A stretch of DNA of 64,000 bases, from the NCBI GenBank assembly GCA_900100325.1, contig LT629697.1, positions 3,035,423-3,099,422 of the forward strand, in the 5' to 3' direction. The DNA is from Frankineae bacterium MT45. GTDB lineage: Bacteria; Actinomycetota; Actinomycetes; Mycobacteriales; Jatrophihabitantaceae. A model generated the notes under the pieces. That model ran no database searches and was not told the origin of the DNA. It saw only the letters and a program-made list of their open reading frames with translations. Positions 1 to 8,340 of this stretch are shown here, piece after piece. Numbering within the stretch: position 1 is the stretch's first letter; every line of letters begins with the position of its first letter. Both the position numbers and the translations under genes were made by a program.

Positions 1-1068
1 CTCCAGGAAGCACTGCCCGTCGGTGATCGAGATGACGTTCGTCGGGATGTAGGCCGACACGTCGTTGCCCTTGGTCTCGATGACCGGAAGGCCCGTCATC
101 GAGCCGCCGCCGAGGTCGTCGGAGAGCTTGGCGCAGCGCTCGAGCAGCCGGGAGTGCAAGTAGAAGACGTCGCCCGGGTAGGCCTCGCGGCCCGGCGGGC
201 GGCGCAGCAGCAGCGACACGGCACGGTAGGCCTCAGCCTGCTTGGTGAGGTCATCGAAGACGATGAGGACGTGCTTGCCCTGGTACATCCAGTGCTGGCC
301 GATGGCCGAGCCGGTGTACGGGGCGAGGTACTTGAAACCGGCCGAGTCCGAGGCGGGAGCGGCGACGATCGTCGTGTACTCCAGTGCGCCGGCCTCCTCC
401 AACGTCGAGCGGACGGCAGCGACGGTCGAGCCCTTCTGGCCGATGGCGACGTAGATGCAGCGAACCTGCTTCTTCGGGTCGCCGGTCTTCCAGTTCTCGC
501 GCTGGTTGATGATGGCGTCGACGCAGACCGTGGTCTTACCGGTCTGGCGGTCACCGATGATGAGCTGACGCTGCCCACGGCCGATGGCGGTCATGGCGTC
601 GATCGCCTTGATGCCGGTGAGCAGCGGCTCCCGGACCTCCTGGCGCTGGACGACGGTGGGCGCCTGCAGTTCCAGCGCGCGACGCTCGGTGGACTCGATC
701 TCGCCCTGGCCGTCGATCGGCTGGCCGAGCGGGTTCACGACGCGGCCGAGGTAGGCGTCTCCGACCGGTACCGAGAGAATCTCGCCGGTGCGCTTTACCT
801 GCTGCCCTTCGGCGATCTGCGCGCTGTCACCGAGGATGACGACGCCGATGTCGCGGACATCGAGGTTCAGCGCAATTCCCAGCGTGCCGCCCTCGAACTC
901 GAGGAGTTCGTTGGTCATCGCGCTCGGCAGACCCTCGACGGTGGCGATACCGTCACCGGTTTCGGCCACGACGCCGACCTCTTCGCGTGAAGCTTCAGGC
1001 GAATAGGAGGCAACGTAGCTCTCGATCGCACTACGAATCTCATCCGCGGAGATCGTCAGCTCGCTCAT
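1..1068 (-). CDS. atpA: ATP synthase F1 subunit alpha (3'-truncated by window edge)
   Basis: Alpha subunit of F1, the non-catalytic nucleotide-binding subunit of the proton-translocating ATP synthase. The 356 codons present start at ATG 1068 ([16 protein letters not shown]) behind AGGAACCGAAAG. The Walker A motif GDRQTGKT is at residues 172-179, and the frame is still open at base 1 in the family block [15 protein letters not shown]. The family is about 510-550 aa, so roughly 190 residues plus gamma, beta and epsilon should lie outside the window. It follows atpH by 81 bp in the same operon. The truncation is only a window effect. Confidence 0.97.
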   Translation of the reverse strand, partial: MSELTISADEIRSAIESYVASYSPEASREEVGVVAETGDGIATVEGLPSAMTNELLEFEGGTLGIALNLDVRDIGVVILGDSAQIAEGQQVKRTGEILSVPVGDAYLGRVVNPLGQPIDGQGEIESTERRALELQAPTVVQRQEVREPLLTGIKAIDAMTAIGRGQRQLIIGDRQTGKTTVCVDAIINQRENWKTGDPKKQVRCIYVAIGQKGSTVAAVRSTLEEAGALEYTTIVAAPASDSAGFKYLAPYTGSAIGQHWMYQGKHVLIVFDDLTKQAEAYRAVSLLLRRPPGREAYPGDVFYLHSRLLERCAKLSDDLGGGSMTGLPVIETKGNDVSAYIPTNVISITDGQCFLE

Positions 1069-1149
1069 CTTTCGGTTCCTGTCTCGTGCAGTTATTCGTG
1101 CAATTAGTTTGTGTTGCGGTGCTTCGGGGCGAGGGCAGCCGGGTGGCCG

Positions 1150-1971
1150 CTAGCTCGCGAGCGCCGCGCGAGCGGCGGTGAGTCTGTGCGCGACGCTTCC
1201 GTCGATAACCTCGTCGCCGACCTTGATGATCAGCCCGCCGCGAATCGACGGGTCGATCGCCACACGCAGCGAAATCTGCTTGCCATAGATCCCACTCAGG
1301 GTCTGGGCCAACTGCGTCCGCTGCGTCTCGGCGAGCGGGACGGCCGAGGTGACCCGGGCGATGGAGCGGTCCTGACGGCGGGCGGCCGATTCGAGGAGGT
1401 CGTCGATCGCCAGCACGATGCTGCGCTTGCGGGTCGTACCAATCGCGTGCTCCAGCAATTGGAGGGTGATCGGCGAGACCTTGCCTCCAAGCACGCTGCG
1501 AAGCAGATCTGAGCGGCGGCCAACGGTGGCCGTGGCGTCGTCGAAGAGCGTGGTCAGCGCGCCTTCCGAGTCGAGAATCCGCTCGAAGCGGAAGAGTTCA
1601 TCCTCGACCTCGCCAAGGGCGCCCTGCTTCTCGGCGGCGCTCAGCAGCGCCTCGTCAGCCAGCAGTTCGACCGCGTCGGCGAGGTCCCACGGTGAGGACC
1701 AGCGCAGCGCGACCGCGGCACGGGCAACGTCGTTGGCCCGCCCGGTGACCTGCAGGCCCAGCAGGCTGGAGATCAGGTCACTGCGGGTCTCGGCGACGGT
1801 GGAGGCATCTCCCAGTGCGCGACGCAGCTGCGGCTGACCGGCGAGAAGATTGCCGATCGAGTGCAGCTCGCCGGAGAGGGCGATGAGCTCCTCGGCCGAT
1901 GCCGAGCCGGCGATCACGTCGAATTGACGACGCAGATCGCTCAGCGCGGCGCGACTGGCGGCCTGAATCAT
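1150..1971 (-). CDS. atpH: ATP synthase F1 subunit delta
   Basis: Delta (OSCP-like) stalk subunit, 273 aa, linking F1 to the b-dimer. It has the OSCP fold pattern with a helical N-terminal half and the C-terminal block ISLRVAIDPSIRGGLIIKVG at about 230-250. It is about 90 residues longer than the E. coli protein, which is usual for actinobacterial delta. Its start overlaps the atpF stop by 4 bp (ATGA), implying translational coupling. In mycobacteria b and delta are fused; here they are separate, so this genome has the unfused state. Confidence 0.95.
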   Translation of the reverse strand: MIQAASRAALSDLRRQFDVIAGSASAEELIALSGELHSIGNLLAGQPQLRRALGDASTVAETRSDLISSLLGLQVTGRANDVARAAVALRWSSPWDLADAVELLADEALLSAAEKQGALGEVEDELFRFERILDSEGALTTLFDDATATVGRRSDLLRSVLGGKVSPITLQLLEHAIGTTRKRSIVLAIDDLLESAARRQDRSIARVTSAVPLAETQRTQLAQTLSGIYGKQISLRVAIDPSIRGGLIIKVGDEVIDGSVAHRLTAARAALAS

Positions 1972-2528
1972 GCGCTCGTTCCCGTGCTTCCAGCCGCCGG
2001 CTCACTGCTCTGCAGGTCGGCCAGGAACGCATCTACAGTGGCCCGCACCTGAGCGTCGTCGGCGAGTCGCTGGTCGACGATCTTCTCCGAGAGCTCCACG
2101 GCCAGCGTGCCGATCTCGGAACGAAGCTCGCGCACGACCTGTCCGCGCTGAGCAGCCAACTGCTCCTCACCGCGGGCGACGATGCGTGCCGACTCTTCCT
2201 GAGCCTGCGTCCGCAGGTCCTCCACGATGCGCTGAGCCTCGGCCCGAGCGCCGTCACGGATCTGAGCCGCCTCGGCCCGCGCTTCAGCGAGCTGGTGCTG
2301 GTACTGCTCCAGCATTCGCTGCGCCTCGGCCTGGGCCTGCTCGGCCCGAGCGATGCCGCCCTCGATCTCGTCGCGACGGAGCGCGAAGGTCTCCTCGAAA
2401 CGCGGCACGACGTACTTCGCGATGATGAACCACAGAAGTCCGAAGATGACGAGAACGAGGATGATCTCCGACAGCGTCGGAACAAGTGGGTTGATGTCGG
2501 CCTCACCTGCGGCGAACGACAGTCTCAT
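1968..2528 (-). CDS. atpF: ATP synthase F0 subunit b
   Basis: Peripheral-stalk b subunit, 186 aa. One transmembrane helix at about 17-38 (SEIILVLVIFGLLWFIIAKY) is followed by a long charged coiled coil rich in Glu, Ala, Arg and Gln. The N-terminal segment before the helix is short. It sits between atpE and atpH, with 46 bp to atpE and a 4-bp overlap with atpH. Confidence 0.95.
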   Translation of the reverse strand: MRLSFAAGEADINPLVPTLSEIILVLVIFGLLWFIIAKYVVPRFEETFALRRDEIEGGIARAEQAQAEAQRMLEQYQHQLAEARAEAAQIRDGARAEAQRIVEDLRTQAQEESARIVARGEEQLAAQRGQVVRELRSEIGTLAVELSEKIVDQRLADDAQVRATVDAFLADLQSSEPAAGSTGTSA

Positions 2529-2574
2529 GATGGGTCCTCTCGGGTTAGCAAGCCGTAGTTACCGGTGCGTCCGA

Positions 2575-2781
2575 CTACTTGAGAACGAAGGCGAGGGCGA
2601 TACCGATGATGGCGAGAGCCTCAGCGAGAGCGAAGCCAAGAATGGCGATCGGCTGCAGGCGACTCTGCATCTCCGGCTGCCGTGCGGTGCCGTTGATGTA
2701 CGCCGCGAAGATGAGACCGATTCCGACACCCGGGCCGATTGCCGCGAGTCCGTAACCGATCATGTTGAGCGAGCCAGCCAT
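2575..2781 (-). CDS. atpE: ATP synthase F0 subunit c
   Basis: 68-aa proteolipid forming the rotor ring. Two transmembrane hairpin helices flank the polar loop RQPE at residues 34-37, and the proton-carrying carboxylate is Glu54 in [11 protein letters not shown]. The start is preceded by GAAAGGAAGCCTC. Length and residues are normal for the family; in mycobacteria this is the bedaquiline target. Confidence 0.97.
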   Translation of the reverse strand: MAGSLNMIGYGLAAIGPGVGIGLIFAAYINGTARQPEMQSRLQPIAILGFALAEALAIIGIALAFVLK

Positions 2782-2855
2782 GAGGCTTCCTTTCGTTGTT
2801 TGGTCGATCTGACCAGTTGTGAGTCGTGATACGAGCAGAGATGAAGCAGTAGAGC

Positions 2856-3650
2856 TTAGTGCGAGTCAGCGAGCGCGCCGCCGATGTACTGGGCGGTCAG
2901 CAGGGTGAAGACGTAGGCCTGCAGCAGGGCGACGATGAGTTCGAGGAACCCGACCGCGATGCCGAGGACGAAGGCCAGCACACCGGCCGGCTTCAGGACG
3001 ATCGAGCCGGTCGCGTGGATGAGCAGGTACTCGCCACCGGTGGCGAAGAGCAGCAGCAGCAAGTGGCCGGCGAACATGTTGGCGAAGAGTCGCAGCGCGA
3101 GGGTCACCGGGCGAACCAGGATGTTCGAGAAGAACTCGAGCGGGATCAGCAGCGGCAGGATCCAGGCCGGAACGCCGCTCGGGACGGTCTGCAGCTTGAG
3201 GTAGCCGAAGAAGCCATGGCGGCCGATGCCCACTGCGTTGTAGGTGATCCAGACCAGCGCGGCCAAGCCGTAGGCGAACCCGGCGCGGGAGAACGGCGAG
3301 AACTGCAAGAAGGGGATCAGGCCGAACAGGTTGTTGACCATGATGAAGAAGAAGAGCGAGACCAGGAATGGCACGTACTTCATGAAGTCGCGGTTGCCGA
3401 TGCTGTCCTGGGCAATGCCGTTGCGCACGAAGTTGTAGGCCTGCTCACCCATGAACTGCGCCTTCGACGGCACGACGGCCTCGCGGCGGGTGGCATACAA
3501 AAATGCAGCGACGACCAGAACGGCACCGAGCACGAGCATCAGGGATGCCTTGGTCAGAAGCACCTGATGCCCGTTGAAGATGTCGTTCAGGTCGAAGTCG
3601 GCCGGCCCCGGGGCGTTAAAGCCTTCGGCGTAGGCGCTTCCTTGCGTCAC
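2856..3650 (-). CDS. atpB: ATP synthase F0 subunit a
   Basis: 264-aa membrane subunit that forms the proton half-channels against the c-ring. There are five to six hydrophobic helices. The essential arginine is in [13 protein letters not shown], and the last helix contains [20 protein letters not shown]. The start overlaps the upstream AtpZ-like gene by 4 bp (ATGA at 3647-3650). There are 74 bp to atpE. Confidence 0.97.
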   Translation of the reverse strand: MTQGSAYAEGFNAPGPADFDLNDIFNGHQVLLTKASLMLVLGAVLVVAAFLYATRREAVVPSKAQFMGEQAYNFVRNGIAQDSIGNRDFMKYVPFLVSLFFFIMVNNLFGLIPFLQFSPFSRAGFAYGLAALVWITYNAVGIGRHGFFGYLKLQTVPSGVPAWILPLLIPLEFFSNILVRPVTLALRLFANMFAGHLLLLLFATGGEYLLIHATGSIVLKPAGVLAFVLGIAVGFLELIVALLQAYVFTLLTAQYIGGALADSH

Positions 3651-4000
3651 GCGGTGTCTCCTCGGTCATCGATATCTGGCAGCTCCGGCGAACTCTCTTC
3701 GCCGGAATTGTCTGGCCGGGTGTGGCTAGTTTCTTCGGTCTGGCTATGTTCCTTAGGCGGGGCCTGCGGGGGTCCGCTGGGCGCCTGGCGAACGAATCGG
3801 GCAACAACCAGATACAGCCCGAAGGCCGCACCAAGCACGATGCCGATGGCGGTCAGGTATTCGGCATGCAGCCATTGGCCCAACGCCCAGCCGATCAGGC
3901 CGTAGACGCCAACCCCAGCTACAAGATAGCTGAACGCCAGCCAAGGATCGTCACCGGGTCTGGCGTTGTTGCTGCTATCCGGACCTTCGTGCTTCTCCAT
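3647..4000 (-). CDS. AtpZ/AtpI-like small membrane protein
   Basis: 117 aa. Two transmembrane helices (about 21-41 and 48-67) form a Gly-rich hairpin, WLAFSYLVAGVGVYGLIGW then TAIGIVLGAAFGLYLVV, matching the AtpZ/AtpI fold. A charged, disordered C-terminal tail follows. Its place directly upstream of atpB, overlapping it by 4 bp, supports a role in F0 assembly or Mg2+ supply, which is the proposal for this family. Family assignment is by topology and context. Confidence 0.8.
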   Translation of the reverse strand: MEKHEGPDSSNNARPGDDPWLAFSYLVAGVGVYGLIGWALGQWLHAEYLTAIGIVLGAAFGLYLVVARFVRQAPSGPPQAPPKEHSQTEETSHTRPDNSGEESSPELPDIDDRGDTA

Positions 4001-4024
4001 TGCACAGGTAACCCTACAACCGGT

Positions 4025-4417
4025 TCAGCGCCGTTCTGACCAAATCCAGCCCCGTCTGAGCTGATCGACGCAGGAAAGAATCACAGCACTGACCAGTCCG
4101 GCGGCGAAGGCACCACCGTGGATGCCCGACGAATCTGAGGAACCGAGCAGGATCGCGAAGAGCACGATTAGTCCTGAGTAGCTCATCAGCGCCGCCAGCA
4201 GCGAGGTTGTCGGCGAGTATTTGCCGGCCCGGCGCACGGCCACCGTGCTCACTTTCAGCCAGAGGCCGGCGATCGCCAGCCCGGCCAGGAAACTCACGCT
4301 GCCGCTCAGGCCGCCGGTGCCGCCGAAGGCGGCCGCTCCGATGATTGCGACGAATACCCAAGCAATCGTTGGTATTCCACGGTCGCGGGTCAACGGCTCA
4401 GACATCTGCACGGTCAT
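4025..4417 (-). CDS. AtpI-like ATP synthase accessory membrane protein
   Basis: 130 aa with four predicted transmembrane segments (about 16-34, 38-56, 70-92, 100-120), the topology of actinobacterial AtpI (ATP synthase protein I, c-ring assembly). Its start overlaps the stop of the upstream WecA-like gene by 4 bp (ATGA); an in-frame ATG lies four codons on, at 4405. It is followed after 24 bp by the AtpZ-like gene, so two different I/Z-type proteins precede atpB. Assignment rests on position and topology. Confidence 0.7.
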   Translation of the reverse strand: MTVQMSEPLTRDRGIPTIAWVFVAIIGAAAFGGTGGLSGSVSFLAGLAIAGLWLKVSTVAVRRAGKYSPTTSLLAALMSYSGLIVLFAILLGSSDSSGIHGGAFAAGLVSAVILSCVDQLRRGWIWSERR

Positions 4418-5778
4418 CGGGTGTGCGCGACGTCGACGGAGCCGATGGGGCTGCTCACCGGCGCACCGACCACGGGCGGAGCAGCTTGGGCCTCACCCGC
4501 CGCAGTCACTTCGGTCCCGGCCAGCAGCGCTTCGGCCGGCTCGCCTGACTCCCCCGGCGGACCGGTCAGCAGTGACGTCGACGACACCGAATGCGGGGCC
4601 TCTTCGTCGGCGACCGGCGGATCGGTCGGCCAGCCGATGCGCGTCTCCTCTTCGGAGCGGGAGGATCGCAGCCGCGGGATTGCCGACAGCAGCACGCCGA
4701 GTACCGCGAGGACCAGGACGACGGAGACGACCGCCCAGGCACTTCGGGTGATCGAGAAGGCCACCGCGCCGAACGAGAGGAGGGCCGACCAGAAGTAGAG
4801 CAGGAGCACGGCGCGTCGGTGAGTGTGACCGATCTCAAGCATCCGATGGTGCAGATGCTCCTTGTCGGCGGCGAACGGGGACTGACGGCGACGCAGCCGG
4901 CGCAGCACGGCCAGCACCAGATCCATGAACGGGATAGCCAGCACCGCCAGCGGTACCAGCAGTGGGAGGGCCAGCGGCAGCGAACCGAGCAGATTCCCGA
5001 AGAGGGTCTGCGGGTCGCCGCTCGTCGTGGCCGTGGTTGCCGCCGCCGAGAGGAAGAGCCCGATCAGCATCGAGCCGGAGTCACCCATGAAGATGCGGGC
5101 CGGCGAGAAGTTGTGGGGCAGGAAGCCGAGACAGGCGCCAACCAGGCAGGCGGCCAGTAGCGTCGGCGCGGCCGCGATGTCGGTGTGCCCGATCACGGCC
5201 AGGTGGTAGGCGTAGAGGAAGAAGGCACCGGCCCCGATGGCCGATACGCCGGCCGCGAGCCCGTCCAATCCGTCGATGAAGTTGATCGCATTGATCGTCA
5301 GCACCACCATCAGGATGGTGACCGGGATGGCGATGTCCTGGCCGAGGACGACCGTCCCGGCGTGCCCCCAGGGCACGTAGATGGCCGACAGTTGCACACC
5401 GCCCTTGGTGACCATGAGCCCGGTGACGAGCACCTGTCCGGCGAGTTTCGTCACGGAGTCCAGGTCGTAGCGATCATCCAACACACCCAGTAAGCAGATG
5501 AACACGCCACTGATGACGATCCAGCCGATGTCGGCGCCGGGGTTGGTGAACGTGGTCTGCAGAGTCGGCAGCATGTGCGCCACCCCGAAGGCGGCGACGA
5601 GTCCTCCGAGCATCGCCAGACCGCCAAGACGTGGGGTGGCGACGGCGTGGACGTCCCGATCACGGGGCATCGCGACGGCTCTCCATGCGATCGCCACGGC
5701 GCGAGCGAGCGGGGTCAGCACGAAGCTGCCCGCGGCGGCGACGCAGCAGACCAGCGCGTACTCGAAACTAGGATGCAC
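4414..5778 (-). CDS. WecA/TagO-type undecaprenyl-phosphate sugar-1-phosphate transferase
   Basis: 454-aa polytopic membrane enzyme of the MraY/WecA family, which moves GlcNAc-1-phosphate (or similar) from UDP-sugar to a polyprenyl phosphate at the start of cell-wall polymer synthesis. Family motifs are all present: DD at 101-102 (GVLDDRYD), NFIDGLDGL at 166-174, GDSGSM at 232-237 and HLHHR at 308-312. About 11 helices are followed by a hydrophilic tail of about 70 residues. The GTG start at 5778 has GAGGAA ten bases upstream. Actinobacteria typically carry this gene (rfe/wecA) just before the atp operon, as here. Confidence 0.93.
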   Translation of the reverse strand: MHPSFEYALVCCVAAAGSFVLTPLARAVAIAWRAVAMPRDRDVHAVATPRLGGLAMLGGLVAAFGVAHMLPTLQTTFTNPGADIGWIVISGVFICLLGVLDDRYDLDSVTKLAGQVLVTGLMVTKGGVQLSAIYVPWGHAGTVVLGQDIAIPVTILMVVLTINAINFIDGLDGLAAGVSAIGAGAFFLYAYHLAVIGHTDIAAAPTLLAACLVGACLGFLPHNFSPARIFMGDSGSMLIGLFLSAAATTATTSGDPQTLFGNLLGSLPLALPLLVPLAVLAIPFMDLVLAVLRRLRRRQSPFAADKEHLHHRMLEIGHTHRRAVLLLYFWSALLSFGAVAFSITRSAWAVVSVVLVLAVLGVLLSAIPRLRSSRSEEETRIGWPTDPPVADEEAPHSVSSTSLLTGPPGESGEPAEALLAGTEVTAAGEAQAAPPVVGAPVSSPIGSVDVAHTR

Positions 5779-5901
5779 CGATCAGTCGTTCCTCATCGAC
5801 TCGACAACAGAGATAGCTGCGGGGAGAGCGCCGCAGCGGAGCGCCTTTGACGTAACGCGAACCTGAAAGTGGCCTTAGGCAGAGGCTACCGCTCGATTTC
5901 G

Positions 5902-5930
5902 AGAATCTACGCGGAAGCGCGCGAGATTCT
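5902..5930 (-). terminator. hairpin downstream of sua5
   Basis: AGAATCT (5902-5908) pairs with AGATTCT (5924-5930), with a further CGCG/CGCG pairing inside. It lies 30 bp after the sua5 stop and before the wecA start. There is no U-tract, as is common for high-GC terminators. It probably separates the prfA-sua5 unit from wecA-atp; the function is inferred. Confidence 0.4.
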
Positions 5931-5959
5931 GGCTGAAAGAAGCGGCCGCTCGCGCGGGT

Positions 5960-6601
5960 TCAGCCAATGACCTCCCCGACGACCGCACGGACGCTCTCCA
6001 GCGAGACGGCGCCGGCTCGCAGTACCCGGGGCACGTCGCCGGTGACGTCGACGATCGTCGAGGCGATGCCGGTGGTGGCGCGGCCGCCGTCGAGGTACAC
6101 GCTCACGCTGCCGGCGAGCTGATCGCGGGCCTCCTCGGCGGTGAGCGCCGCCGGTTGGCCGGAGCGGTTGGCGCTGGAGACGGCCATCGGCCCGGTACGG
6201 GCCAGCAGATCCAGGGCAACCGGGTGCAGCGGCATCCTCAGGGCGACCGTGCCGCGGGAGTCGCCGAGATCCCAGGAGAGCGACGGGGCGTGCTCGACGA
6301 CGAGGGTCAGACCGCCGGGCCAGAACGCCTCGATGAGCGACCGGGTAGCCGGGTTCACCGATGAGACCAGCCCGTCGATGGTGTTCCAGGAGCCGACCAG
6401 GACCGGCACCGGCATGTCCCGGCCCCGCCCCTTCGCCGCCAGCAGCGAGGTGACCGCGACGCTGTCGAAGGCGTCGGCGCCGATGCCGTAGACGGTGTCG
6501 GTCGGGAGCACCACGAGCTGCCCGGACTGGACCGCCCGAGCGGCATTGGCCAGGCCGTCCTCGCGAGCCTCCGGATCGGCGCAGTCGACAACTGTGCTCA
6601 C
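5960..6601 (-). CDS. L-threonylcarbamoyladenylate synthase (Sua5/YrdC)
   Basis: 213 aa, single YrdC domain. It makes threonylcarbamoyl-AMP from threonine, bicarbonate and ATP for the tRNA t6A37 modification. Visible family features are LPTDTVYGIGADAF at about 32-45, the basic AAKGRGRDMPVPVLV block and SSANRSGQPA near 143-152. The GTG start at 6601 has GAAGGAG 11 bases upstream. There are 46 bp between it and prfA; the usual intervening prmC (RF methyltransferase) is absent. The C-terminal Sua5 domain is missing, so it is the short YrdC-like form. Confidence 0.93.
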   Translation of the reverse strand: MSTVVDCADPEAREDGLANAARAVQSGQLVVLPTDTVYGIGADAFDSVAVTSLLAAKGRGRDMPVPVLVGSWNTIDGLVSSVNPATRSLIEAFWPGGLTLVVEHAPSLSWDLGDSRGTVALRMPLHPVALDLLARTGPMAVSSANRSGQPAALTAEEARDQLAGSVSVYLDGGRATTGIASTIVDVTGDVPRVLRAGAVSLESVRAVVGEVIG

Positions 6602-6647
6602 GACGAGTTTCGCTCCTTCATCGACGGACGGGAAACGCCGGACCGGA

Positions 6648-7727
6648 CTATTCGGTACCGGCGAGCATGGCTTCGGTGTCGGCCCGGACCAGCGCGTCGA
6701 TCATGTCATCGAGCGCGCCGTCGAGGACAGCGTCCAGGTTGTAGGCCTTGTACCCGACCCGATGATCGCTGATCCGGTTCTCCGGGAAATTGTAGGTGCG
6801 GATCCGCTCCGATCGGTCGACCGTGCGGACCTGCGACCGGCGGGCGTCCGAGGCCTGCTGATCGGCCTCCTCCTGGGCGGCCGACAGCAGCCGGGCCCGC
6901 AGCACCCGAAGACCCGCTTCACGGTTCTGCAGCTGGCTCTTCTCGTTCTGCATGGAGACGACGGTGCCGGTCGGGATGTGGGTGATCCGCACTGCCGAGT
7001 CAGTGGTGTTGACGCTCTGTCCGCCGGGGCCGGAGGAGCGGAACACGTCGATGCGGAGGTCGTTCATATCGATCTCGATGTCGACCTCCTCGGCCTCCGG
7101 GAGCACCAGCACGCCGGCCGCGGAGGTGTGGATGCGCCCCTGCGACTCGGTGGCCGGTACCCGCTGCACGCGGTGCACGCCACCCTCGTACTTCAGCCGG
7201 GACCAGACCGCGCTGTCGAGCCCCTTGGCCCGCACCGCCACCGTGGCCGACTTGGTGCCGCCGAGATCGGTCGGCTCGTTGTCCAGGATCTCGGTGCTCC
7301 AGCCCTGTCGCTCGGCGTAGCGCATGTACATGCGCAGCAGGTCCCCGGCGAAGAGCGCCGACTCGTCGCCACCCTCGCCGGCCTTTACCTCCAGGATGAC
7401 GTCCTTGCCGTCGTTGGGGTCCTTCGGCAGGAGCAGTTCCCGAAGGCGGGCCTCCAGTTCGGCGATGCGCAGGGTGAGCGCCTCGGCCTCCGCGGCAAAA
7501 GACGGATCCTCATCGGCCAGTTCACGAGCGGTCTGCAGGTCGTCCTGGGCGGTGTCGAGCTCGCGGGAGGCGGCGACCAGCGGCGCCAACTGGGCAAAGC
7601 GACGCCCCAGCGTCCGCGCCTTCGCCTGATCGGCATGCACCGCGGGGTCCGACAGCTGCTTCTCGACGTCGGCGTACTCGGCTAGCAGTTCGGGCAGCTT
7701 GCCTGCACCCTGCTTGTTGTCACTCAT
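6648..7727 (-). CDS. prfA: peptide chain release factor 1
   Basis: RF1 reads UAA/UAG stop codons and triggers peptide release. The codon-reading tripeptide is PAT in VPATESQGR, and the catalytic GGQ is in [10 protein letters not shown]. The ATG at 7727 gives 359 aa, the family length. An in-frame GTG at 7739 adds four residues. Only a weak AGGA (7756-7759) lies upstream, and it is better placed for an ATG at 7743, which begins a seven-codon ORF ending in UGA across the prfA start. Twelve bases at the start are duplicated with a 16-bp period. Confidence 0.96.
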   Translation of the reverse strand: MSDNKQGAGKLPELLAEYADVEKQLSDPAVHADQAKARTLGRRFAQLAPLVAASRELDTAQDDLQTARELADEDPSFAAEAEALTLRIAELEARLRELLLPKDPNDGKDVILEVKAGEGGDESALFAGDLLRMYMRYAERQGWSTEILDNEPTDLGGTKSATVAVRAKGLDSAVWSRLKYEGGVHRVQRVPATESQGRIHTSAAGVLVLPEAEEVDIEIDMNDLRIDVFRSSGPGGQSVNTTDSAVRITHIPTGTVVSMQNEKSQLQNREAGLRVLRARLLSAAQEEADQQASDARRSQVRTVDRSERIRTYNFPENRISDHRVGYKAYNLDAVLDGALDDMIDALVRADTEAMLAGTE

Positions 7728-7743
7728 GCTCGTTGTCACTCAT
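7720..7743 (-). promoter_or_regulatory. duplicated start region and 7-codon upstream ORF of prfA
   Basis: On the minus strand ATGAGTGACAAC occurs twice, starting at 7743 and 7727 (16 bp apart). The upstream copy starts a short frame, MSDNEHE, that ends in TGA at 7722-7720, overlapping the prfA start in another frame. AGGA sits 12 bases before the upstream ATG. This could be a chance duplication or a coupling leader. Confidence 0.4.
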
Positions 7744-7846
7744 CGTGGAGATCAGTCCTAGCTTGCGGATGCGGGTCTAGGCCGGCATCCGCGGGTGGGT
7801 CGGTTGGGCGGTTCCATCGGAGGAATCGCCGAAGTGCTGTGGCAAT

Positions 7847-7903
7847 ACGCAACGACGCCCGTCATCTCGACCGGCTGGAAGAGATAACGGGCGTCGTCTG
7901 CGT
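7847..7903 (-). terminator. long hairpin between rpmE and prfA
   Basis: ACGACGCCCGT (7852-7862) and ACGGGCGTCGT (7887-7897) form an 11-bp perfect stem. It extends inward with ATCTC/GAGAT and outward with ACGCA/TGCGT across a bulge, giving a total of about 20 pairs around a 12-nt loop. It begins immediately after the rpmE stop codon. There is no U-run. It is probably a terminator or RNA processing/stability element separating rpmE from prfA. Confidence 0.65.
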
Positions 7904-7905
7904 TG

Positions 7906-8142
7906 CTAGGAGTTGGCTGACTCCGCGCCGGGACGGACCCGCTTGCCGAAGCGCTTCTCGAACTTGTCGACGCGACCGCCGACGTCCAAGATCTTCTGCT
8001 TGCCCGTGTAGAACGGGTGGCAGGCGGAGCAGACGTCCGCGTGGAGCTGGCCGCCCTTGGCGGTGCTACGCGTGGTGAACGTATTGCCACAGGAGCAGGT
8101 CACTGTGGTGTCTACGTACTCTGGGTGAATTCCGGACTTCAC
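7906..8142 (-). CDS. rpmE: 50S ribosomal protein L31, zinc-binding type
   Basis: 78-aa L31. Four cysteines at 16, 18, 38 and 41 (TCSCGNTF and [11 protein letters not shown]) mark the C+ form that holds zinc; genomes often keep a zinc-free paralogue under Zur control elsewhere. The GTG start at 8142 has AAAGGG seven bases upstream. The KxRFGKR-rich C-terminus is typical. A strong hairpin follows the stop. Confidence 0.97.
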   Translation of the reverse strand: MKSGIHPEYVDTTVTCSCGNTFTTRSTAKGGQLHADVCSACHPFYTGKQKILDVGGRVDKFEKRFGKRVRPGAESANS

Positions 8143-8267
8143 TTTGGATCCCTTTCATAGTGCAGCGCTGGGTCGCCATCAATGTTGAGCGGGCGTGAAC
8201 CAGAGCCGGGTTGTGTAGCTCAGTCTGCCAGGTGAGGCCCCAGCTGACCAAACAAGCACTCAACGCC

Positions 8268-8295
8268 GGCCGGCCGGGAGAAATTCCGGCCGGCC
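8268..8295 (-). terminator. GC hairpin after ABC permease gene
   Basis: A perfect 10-bp inverted repeat, GGCCGGCCGG / CCGGCCGGCC, with an 8-nt loop lies 45 bp downstream of the stop of the distal ABC permease gene. The 198 bp between that gene and rpmE otherwise hold only the presumed rpmE promoter, with no clear boxes seen. Function is inferred from position. Confidence 0.5.
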
Positions 8296-8340
8296 TGACG
8301 CGCTCCTGGCGATCAGTCTGGTGGGCGCGACCGCCCGCCG

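Noticed and set aside
1150-2528. b-delta fusion as in mycobacteria
   Set aside because: Separate stop and start with ATGA overlap at 1968-1971; two normal-length proteins.
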